Source of the DNA: CAZCDS01 sp964497585 | GTDB lineage: Bacteria > Desulfobacterota > Desulfomonilia > Desulfomonilales > Desulfomonilaceae | NCBI GenBank assembly: GCA_964497585.1 | Contig: CAZCDS010000007.1 | Location: forward strand, 1-64,000 | Direction: 5' to 3' | DNA: 64,000 bases | Shown: piece by piece, positions 57,641 to 64,000 of the stretch | Numbering within the stretch: the first letter of the stretch is position 1 | How the letters are laid out: every line of letters begins with the position of its first letter | Translations under genes and position numbers: made by a program | The notes under the pieces: generated by a model | Seen by the model: only the letters and a program-made list of their open reading frames with translations | The model's database searches: none | Told to the model about the DNA's origin: nothing

Positions 57641-58260
57641 GGGCGACTCCTATCCACGATTCGCAAGTCAACGGAACAAACAGGCCATGCCAATTTCCGC
57701 GGAGCCAAGCTGTCGTGCCTCCGGGCGCGGCTGCCTGAAGACTCATGCGCCTGACCGGCAGATAAGCATTCCAAGCCCCCGATAGCCTCTGCGAGACGAC
57801 CACGGGAGCTTTGGCGAGTGCTCCGGGAATGTGTGTTTTAGCGAAAACCCCTCGATGCATTCTCTGAGGCCGGCACGACCACCTCCAGGGACAGGCCCAT
57901 TCCCATCGCAGTACATGGCGGATTCGAGAAGACATATGCCTCGGTCCCGCCCGCGTCGTTGTCCGCAGATTGCCTGGAACGAGCCTTCCCTTGCTGGTGG
58001 CTAAAACCGCCCAACCCGCAACCAAGAGAATCCAACTTTGGCAAGGACAAACGACGAGAATTTATATACTTAACCGCCATGGCCCGAGTTGTCAAGAGAA
58101 TTTGGCCCCAGGTCCCGCCACGCTCCGCCAGACACGGGCAATCGGCACGTTCCCGCATCGACTTCCCCCGGAAGGTGGAGACCGGCGCGCCGAGCCATAC
58201 CTTACAGGCTTCTTCGCATAAGTCGCAGGTTTCATGGACGCAACAGCGCGTACGGCAGCC
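57641..58260. other. Long intergenic region
   Basis: 620 bp between the HU-like gene and the basic exported protein gene, both leftward. The open frames are low-complexity and unlike proteins. It should hold the promoter of the HU-like gene. No repeat or RNA gene recognised. Confidence 0.4.
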
Positions 58261-58860
58261 CTATCGGTAGTAGAACCCTCGGTTGCCGCGACCCTGCGTA
58301 TAAAAACCCGGCGGACCGTACCCGTAGGGAGCCCATTGAGGCGACCGACGAGTGCGATAGGAATAGGATGAAGAGGACGGTGCACGGTAGTCCTTGTACT
58401 GGACATAGGCCTCGTCGAGGAACAAGTCGCTCAGCCGTGACTTCAGCCTTTTCCGTTCGGTCGCCTCGGGAACGCTCCGGGACGAGAAACGGGAGCGACG
58501 GTTCGCCGACCTGCAGGTGCGCCATTTGTGGAAACGCTCCTCTTCAACGTCGAGCAATTGCGTGGCCTTCTCGCGAGCCTCCGCCATCCGGGCCTTACGT
58601 GCGTCGAGGACTCTCCGGACGATCATGGCCGTGGAGACCCGGGGGGACCTTTTCGTCAACTTCTCTTCGATCCTCGGTCCTATGGGGTCTTCCTTGGTTT
58701 TTTGGTACTGTTCGACCGCGTCATGCAGCCGGTGGTACGCGTCCAGCCATTCCGTCCGGCGGCCTCTACATTCCTCGCTTGAATCGAAACAGAGCGCGGG
58801 AGCGCCCACGCACAGCAGGACAAGAACCAAGTAGATCTTGATCCCCGATACCCGCTTCAC
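58261..58860 (-). CDS. Exported basic protein with Ser/Tyr/Gly-rich tail
   Basis: 199 aa. A signal peptide (IKIYLVLVLLCVGAPALCFDS) is followed by a charged helical middle (about residues 30-150, rich in Arg/Glu/Lys, with Cys in SSEECRGRR and WRTCRSAN). A low-complexity tail of Ser, Tyr, Gly and Arg ends it. The GTG start overlaps the previous gene's stop (GTGA), and GGGGGAA precedes it. Function unknown; co-made with the NAGPA-like protein. Confidence 0.7.
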   Translation of the reverse strand: MKRVSGIKIYLVLVLLCVGAPALCFDSSEECRGRRTEWLDAYHRLHDAVEQYQKTKEDPIGPRIEEKLTKRSPRVSTAMIVRRVLDARKARMAEAREKATQLLDVEEERFHKWRTCRSANRRSRFSSRSVPEATERKRLKSRLSDLFLDEAYVQYKDYRAPSSSSYSYRTRRSPQWAPYGYGPPGFYTQGRGNRGFYYR

Positions 58861-60338
58861 GAGGTTTCCCCCTGAGCCAGCCGTCGGTAGAAAGCAAAGA
58901 AATCGCTCGTATAGCTTTTTTCTACGTACCGGTTGAGCGTGTAGCTCTTCTGGTCCGGTGATAGTCTTTCCTTCCGGGCAATGCCGCCGTCTCCGTCCGG
59001 GTAATAGAGGTTGGCGACCACGTTGTGAGGGTTGGCGTCGGCATGGATAGCCCTGGCGCAACCGGCCAGCACGAGCGCCTTTGCCAGGTCCTTCGTGCTG
59101 ATATGGTGCCCGATGGCAAAGACGAGGTTTCCATCTCTTCTCACACCGAACGCGCTTCGCGTGGCGATGAACCATTCGTCCGAGAAGTTCGCCGCAGGCC
59201 CTCCGTAATAGTATCCGCCCCACCATTGCCGATATGGTTGGCCCCCCTCGGCAAGCAAGAATCCGAGACCGATTTCCGAATCAACCCTCTCCCCGTGTTT
59301 GATCACTGATTGCACGACCTTCCCGTCTTTCACGATCAGGTGCCTCAGTTGGCGGGCATCACGAATCGTCGAGATCGGGATGCTGGGGTTCCATTCGAGG
59401 ATGTCCACGGAATCGTCCTTATAGACCACGAGACTGGCCATGCCGGGAGCCATTTCCCTGAGGATTTTTCCCCGGAAGATGGCCCCTGCACCCCGCGCGT
59501 GCTTCTGCTTCCAGAGGGCGTTCGTGATTGCAACGAGCTGCCCCTTCAAGTCAGGCTCGATCTTCGACGCCCCTTTGGGCGCGGCCGGCTCGGAGGATCC
59601 GATGTAGAGTCTCATGCTCACTCGCTTCATATCCAACAGCAGCATGTGTACGATTGCATTCGGATATTTGGAACTCGGCCTGTAGCTCGTTTTGTACATG
59701 AGCGGCCAACCGTTCTCGCTCGTAGGCAAGTCCCTGGTGTCCCATACACCCTCGCCCGCAAGCTTGGGAGTCACATACAGCGGCGGGATATCTTCCACGG
59801 ACAGGCTCCGGAGTGGGCTTCGCCAAAACAACCGGGGGAATTCCGGTGGAGTTGCCGCGATAAGCGAGGGTCGCGGGCCGGCAGCGAAATGGGGTTCCGC
59901 GAGTCGGTAGAGTGCATTTGTGGTCCGAGGTTCGGTATCATTGGGAGCCGGCGCAATGGTCATTTCTTTTCGCACCGGGTCTTCTGGACGCGTCTCCGCC
60001 CTGTTGACGCGTTCGACAGGGCTGTCCTGCTTGTTCAGCGAGGGGGTCGGCTTCTGAGCCGTTCCGCGGGACGGCGCGACGATCTTGCCTCCCCACAGGA
60101 GAGGCTCCCAGAGCGGCGGGGATTCCTCGAACGAGTCTCCGAGCGCCTTTCCCCATGGCAGGATGCAGACCAGATAGATCGAAAGGACAATTGTGGCGAC
60201 ACGGCCGTAGCTCGCTACTCTGCCTGTTCTCACCGGTCTCGACTGCTTCTGGGATAGACTGTGACGAGCGGAGAGGCGGCTGCCCGGAAAGGTCTCAACC
60301 CGGCTCTCCGGATTTGCGTGAACTGAGAAATCAACCAT
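58857..60338 (-). CDS. Exported phosphodiester glycosidase-like (NAGPA) domain protein
   Basis: 493 aa. A membrane anchor at about 45-64, a Pro-rich linker, then a C-terminal NAGPA/DUF2233-like domain. The stretch TRSAFGVRRDGNLVFAIG, then LAKALVLAGCARAIHAD, fits the core of that family. The family removes sugar or lipid phosphodiesters, or trims teichoic-acid-like groups, in some bacteria. The usual LDGGGSS motif is not clear here (ADANPHN instead), so activity is doubtful. First of a two-gene unit with the basic exported protein. Confidence 0.65.
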   Translation of the reverse strand: MVDFSVHANPESRVETFPGSRLSARHSLSQKQSRPVRTGRVASYGRVATIVLSIYLVCILPWGKALGDSFEESPPLWEPLLWGGKIVAPSRGTAQKPTPSLNKQDSPVERVNRAETRPEDPVRKEMTIAPAPNDTEPRTTNALYRLAEPHFAAGPRPSLIAATPPEFPRLFWRSPLRSLSVEDIPPLYVTPKLAGEGVWDTRDLPTSENGWPLMYKTSYRPSSKYPNAIVHMLLLDMKRVSMRLYIGSSEPAAPKGASKIEPDLKGQLVAITNALWKQKHARGAGAIFRGKILREMAPGMASLVVYKDDSVDILEWNPSIPISTIRDARQLRHLIVKDGKVVQSVIKHGERVDSEIGLGFLLAEGGQPYRQWWGGYYYGGPAANFSDEWFIATRSAFGVRRDGNLVFAIGHHISTKDLAKALVLAGCARAIHADANPHNVVANLYYPDGDGGIARKERLSPDQKSYTLNRYVEKSYTSDFFAFYRRLAQGETS

Positions 60339-60730
60339 GATCCAAACGACTTACCCCCTTCACTCACACGGTTGACAAGGCCCTTATCTTCGGCTATGGA
60401 TACCGCAATTCTCGATACCGAATGCTCCCGTCGTCATGATGGCCGACATAGGTCCCTCTGCCGAGTCGATTAGTCTTTAAACACTCGGCCGCCCGGCCCG
60501 GCGGCGTCCATAGTCTTATCAAGTATCGCGAAGGCCGTCAAGATCCTTGAAAGTCGATGGATTAGGCTCTTATCCACGACGAAACCGATCTCCCGGAAGC
60601 GTGGAGGCATGGGTACGAAGTCCTCTTTGGAATTCCAGGCTGCCGAGTCACTCCCACGAGGGCCTATGCGGGTGTCCAGGATCGGGATATTGTGGAAAAT
60701 CGAATCCTATTGGCAGGGAGGTTCGGCCCA
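60339..60730. other. Divergent intergenic region
   Basis: 392 bp between the NAGPA-like gene (-) and the TPR gene (+). No gene is supported. Promoters for both genes should lie here, but none was clear. Confidence 0.4.
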
Positions 60731-62197
60731 GTGAAAAAGCCTTGCCGGCTAGCAGGCACTATTGCGCTTGTCCTGCTCATTACCGCCATTTCTGCGGCCG
60801 AGGAACCCCTCAAGTCCTTTACCGACGCGATCGAAGCCGAGCAATCGGGCAACCTCGACAAAGCGGCTGAACTCTTCACCCGTGCAGCCGAGCAGGAACC
60901 CGACAACGCGTCGATCTACAACAACCGGGGAGTCGTAAACACCCGCCGAAAGGCTTACGACAAAGCCATCGAGGATTTTGACCGGGCGTTGAGCCTAGAA
61001 CCCGAAAATGTCGGCGCGTACAACAACCGCGGCATGGCGTATCTGGCCAAAGAACAGCCGGATCGCGCGCTGGACGATTTCAACAAGGCCCTGAAATTAG
61101 ACCCGACAAATGTTCAGGCTCTCTTCAACCGGGCGTCGCTCAGCATGAAGAACGGCATGGTTGACCGCGCGCTCCAGGACATCCGAGCCGTCTTGAGAGT
61201 CGAAGGCAACAATGTCCACGCCTATCTGCTGCTCGGGAGACTCTACCTGGCGGAGGGCTCTCCTGGTAGGGCATTAAACGCTTTTGCAAAGGCCGCACGC
61301 CTGGCCCCCCGTAATCCCGCGGCCTTCAAGGGAAAGGGTGACGCCCGATTCCTGGAAAAGGAATTCAAGCGGGCCATCGGTGAGTATGACCGTGCGCTGG
61401 AACAGGGAGGCCCGGAGCCGGAAGCGCTTACGAACCGATGCTCGGCAAAGATCAGACTGGGACGGCTTCACGAAGCGCTTAGGGACTGTCAGGATGCTCT
61501 GACCATGCGACCGGGTTTTCCTGCCGCGTTGTACAACCTGGGAATCGCTCAATCGGAACTGCACCGCCACGAGGAAGCCGTCAGATCATTCACCGAGGCG
61601 ATCGAAAAAGATCCCGATCGGGCCGACTACTACTACAACCGAGCCGTCGCACTCAGTGCGCTCGATCAGAGAGAAAAGGCCCTCCAGGACCTCAAGAAAG
61701 CCCTTCAACTCCATCCTACGCACGTACAGGCTCTCAACAACCGCGGCACACTCCTCTGGAAACAGGGCGCCACAGACGAGGCCATCAAAGATTTTAGAAA
61801 AGCCATCGTGCTCGACGCTAAGCATGTGCCCGCTTACAAGAACCTTGCCGCGGCCTATCTGGCGAAAGGATCTGACGAGAAAGCAATCGCGGTGCTGGAA
61901 CACGCTCTTCGTATCGCTCCGAAGGATCCGGAACTCCTCGTCACGCTCGGGGACGCGTGGATGGCCCGGAAGGAATGGCGCAAGGCCGTCCGTTCCTATG
62001 ATAAGGCACTGAGCCGATCGCGACGGGACGCGGAAAAGGATCGAATCCTGGCAAGAACCGGTCTTGCGTGGGAGAAATCGGGAAATGACCGGAAGGCCCT
62101 GCGGGAATACAAGCACGCGCTGAAGACCTCACGAGATCCATCGCTGCGCCGGAGCCTGCAAGAGAAGATCTCAGACCTGGAATCCCGGGAGCGATGA
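60731..62197 (+). CDS. Exported TPR protein
   Basis: 488 aa from GTG 60731, which has GGGAGG at ideal distance (better than an in-frame ATG at 60692). A signal peptide (LAGTIALVLLITAISA) is followed by about twelve TPRs (repeat ends like ALSLEPENVGAYNNRGMAYL) covering the whole mature protein. Probably a periplasmic or outer-membrane-associated scaffold. No other domain. Partner unknown. Confidence 0.85.
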   Translation: MKKPCRLAGTIALVLLITAISAAEEPLKSFTDAIEAEQSGNLDKAAELFTRAAEQEPDNASIYNNRGVVNTRRKAYDKAIEDFDRALSLEPENVGAYNNRGMAYLAKEQPDRALDDFNKALKLDPTNVQALFNRASLSMKNGMVDRALQDIRAVLRVEGNNVHAYLLLGRLYLAEGSPGRALNAFAKAARLAPRNPAAFKGKGDARFLEKEFKRAIGEYDRALEQGGPEPEALTNRCSAKIRLGRLHEALRDCQDALTMRPGFPAALYNLGIAQSELHRHEEAVRSFTEAIEKDPDRADYYYNRAVALSALDQREKALQDLKKALQLHPTHVQALNNRGTLLWKQGATDEAIKDFRKAIVLDAKHVPAYKNLAAAYLAKGSDEKAIAVLEHALRIAPKDPELLVTLGDAWMARKEWRKAVRSYDKALSRSRRDAEKDRILARTGLAWEKSGNDRKALREYKHALKTSRDPSLRRSLQEKISDLESRER

Positions 62198-62371
62198 CGC
62201 ACGGGTCATATTTGGATGCCAAGTCCCATGCGTTGAAACTCGCAACGTAGCGCGCCAGTCCGCTTCCGTTCCTATATCAACCGGAAAGACATCCCGCGCG
62301 ACCGCGAGACCGTCTGCATTGGTAGGTAACCTCCATCACAGAGCCCTCTTTCGCTTTCGTAGGAGTACTCC

Positions 62372-64000
62372 ATGATCTACTTCGCCGACCTCCACATTCA
62401 CTCGAAATACTCAAGGGCAACCTCAAAGGACTGCAATCTCGTGGAGCTTTCCCGCTGGGCCGCGCGCAAAGGGATCCGCGTCCTGGCCACAGGGGACTGC
62501 ACCCACCCGGCGTGGAGCAGTGAGATCAAGGAGATGCTCGTCGAGGCTGGCGACGGCCTCTTCCGGCTGAAGGACCAATTCATCCCGGAGATGGAGAGTC
62601 TCCCCGGAGGGTTCGGCCCTGGAGATGTCAGGTTCGTGCTCAATGTGGAGATCAGCTCCATCTACAAAAAGAACGGAGCGACCCGCAAAGTCCACAACCT
62701 CGTTTTCCTGCCGGACCTCGACGCCATGAACCGATTCAACCAGACCCTCGATAGGATCGGAAACATCAAGTCTGACGGAAGACCTATCCTGGGACTCGAC
62801 AGCAAACTTCTCCTGGAGATCGCGCTCGAAACGACGGACCAGTCGTTCGTCGTACCCGCGCACGTCTGGACGCCATGGTTTTCCCTCTTGGGTTCCCGAT
62901 CGGGATTCGATTCCGTTGAGGAGTGCTTCGAAGAGCTGACGCCGCACATCTTCGCTCTGGAGACCGGCCTGTCGTCCGATCCCGAGATGAATCACATGGT
63001 CGGCTCCCTTGACCGCTATACGCTCATTTCCAATTCCGACACCCATTCTCCCGCGAACCTCGGTCGGGAAGCCAACATTTTCGAGGGTGAACCCGGCTAT
63101 GTCACGATGCGGGAAGCGATCCGATGCGGCGGTGGGCAGTATCCGGTGGCGAAGGACGTAGGCAGCCCCCTGGAATCGATCGGGCGGGCCTCCATGGAGG
63201 AACGCGCTCGGGGAGACGGAGGCTTCATCGGGACCATTGAGTTCTTCCCGGAAGAGGGAAAATACCACCTCGACGGTCACCGGAAATGCTCTATGCGGCT
63301 CGATCCCGAGGAAACGGAGAAACTCGGAGGAAAGTGCCCGGTATGCGGCAGTCCGGTCACTGTCGGGGTCATGAACCGGGTCATGGAACTCGGCGAACGC
63401 AAGGCCGGAGAGCCTCCCGAGGGAGCGGCTCCTTTCTGGCGGATGATACCGTTGGCCGAGATCGTGTCCCAGGAGCTCGGGGTCGGTGTCAAGACCAAGA
63501 AGACCCAGGGGCTCTATATGGATCTTCTCCGGAAGCTCGGCCCGGAATTGATGATCCTCTGGTCCGTTTCCATGGATGAGATCACCCGCAAGGCGCCCGG
63601 AATCATCGCGGAGGGGATCTCACGGGTTCGGAAGGGAGGAGTCTCCATAAGAGGCGGATATGACGGGGAATATGGCACGGTAGAGCTGTTCACCCCAGAC
63701 GAGCGACACCTATTCAGCGGGCAAGGGAGTCTCGTGCCGATTGAACGGTCCCGGGGACGGCGCACAGCAAAACGCAAAGGCACACACACCACCAAGAAAC
63801 GCCGATCCGCTCAAGACGGGGAAAAGTCGAAGGAAGGCGAGCACCACCTCAACGAAGAGCAGCTCCAGGCAGTAGCGACCCTGGATCGCCCGGTCTTGGT
63901 GAAGGCGGGCCCGGGGACGGGGAAGACGAGGACTCTCGCGCATCGAGTCGCGGCGCTTGTCGAAGGAACGGGAACGGATCCCGCGTCCATCACCGCGGTG
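62372..64000 (+). CDS. PHP-domain/UvrD-type helicase fusion, 3' end beyond window
   Basis: Open to the right edge; 543 codons seen. Residues 1-300 form a PHP phosphoesterase domain (DLHIHSKYS with His8 and His10; VVPAHVWTPW; SNSDTHSP). Then comes a small zinc-binding patch (HRKCSMRLDP... KCPVCGSPV), a linker with basic low-complexity sequence (about 455-485), and the start of a UvrD/Rep helicase with Walker A AGPGTGKT (Lys518). PHP-UvrD fusions are known in bacteria and are thought to process DNA, perhaps in repair, but are little studied. AGGAG at good distance fixes the ATG. Confidence 0.88.
   Translation, partial: MIYFADLHIHSKYSRATSKDCNLVELSRWAARKGIRVLATGDCTHPAWSSEIKEMLVEAGDGLFRLKDQFIPEMESLPGGFGPGDVRFVLNVEISSIYKKNGATRKVHNLVFLPDLDAMNRFNQTLDRIGNIKSDGRPILGLDSKLLLEIALETTDQSFVVPAHVWTPWFSLLGSRSGFDSVEECFEELTPHIFALETGLSSDPEMNHMVGSLDRYTLISNSDTHSPANLGREANIFEGEPGYVTMREAIRCGGGQYPVAKDVGSPLESIGRASMEERARGDGGFIGTIEFFPEEGKYHLDGHRKCSMRLDPEETEKLGGKCPVCGSPVTVGVMNRVMELGERKAGEPPEGAAPFWRMIPLAEIVSQELGVGVKTKKTQGLYMDLLRKLGPELMILWSVSMDEITRKAPGIIAEGISRVRKGGVSIRGGYDGEYGTVELFTPDERHLFSGQGSLVPIERSRGRRTAKRKGTHTTKKRRSAQDGEKSKEGEHHLNEEQLQAVATLDRPVLVKAGPGTGKTRTLAHRVAALVEGTGTDPASITAV

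Overview
The window looks like the left end of a metagenomic or draft contig from a Gram-negative bacterium of moderately high GC, most likely a deltaproteobacterium (Desulfobacterota). This is judged from gene content only: a branched-chain amino acid ABC operon with an acyl-CoA synthetase embedded in it, an orphan MvhD-type iron-sulfur protein, DUF362 and PilZ proteins, many exported outer-membrane and coiled-coil proteins, and a single-domain cereblon-like (CULT) protein. There are no rRNAs, CRISPR arrays, insertion sequences or clear prophage genes. One tRNA-Met(CAT) is present. The first 36 bases resemble reverse-complemented Illumina P5 adapter plus an A run, so the first gene is probably truncated by assembly and not by mutation.

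Layout. 1-2.3 kb: two acyl-CoA dehydrogenases (-). 2.7-4.2 kb: M32 carboxypeptidase. 4.5-7.5 kb: a small membrane protein, then the leftward group tsaE-lysC-comEA-like. 7.8-8.7 kb: M15 peptidase. 9.1-14.3 kb: a rightward envelope cluster (outer-membrane barrel, exported coiled coil, exported TPR-CHAT protease-like protein) behind a good sigma-70 promoter. 15-18.8 kb: a second group of envelope proteins. 19.4-25 kb: radC, tRNA-Met, a polyprenyl-type glycosyltransferase and the leftward ligA-acyP-chaN operon. 25.3-30.5 kb: PilZ protein, asparagine synthetase, exported ankyrin protein, a Tat substrate and a DUF2330-like protein. 30.8-34.1 kb: RCK potassium channel, DUF362 protein, STAS-like protein.

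34.5-46.9 kb is the metabolic core. A leftward trio (methylglutaconyl-CoA hydratase, HMG-CoA-lyase-like protein, acetoacetyl-CoA synthetase) fits the lower leucine degradation route. It is divergent from a complete Liv transporter operon (livG, acyl-CoA synthetase, livH, livM, livJ, livF, plus a LEA14-like exported protein) that ends in a strong intrinsic terminator. With the acyl-CoA dehydrogenases this suggests branched-chain amino acid uptake and oxidation. The lyase-like protein lacks the usual catalytic cysteine.

47.2-54.9 kb: a palindromic repeat, an ABC-2 exporter behind an S1-domain protein, an unknown 372-residue protein, NikR, a small exported protein, and an ECF sigma/zinc-finger anti-sigma pair. 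55.2-57.6 kb: IHF/HU protein, a catalytically dead MltD-like LysM protein, an orphan MvhD and the CULT protein, all leftward. 58.3-60.3 kb: a NAGPA-like exported protein and a basic exported partner. 60.7-64 kb: an exported TPR protein and the start of a PHP-UvrD helicase fusion that runs off the window.
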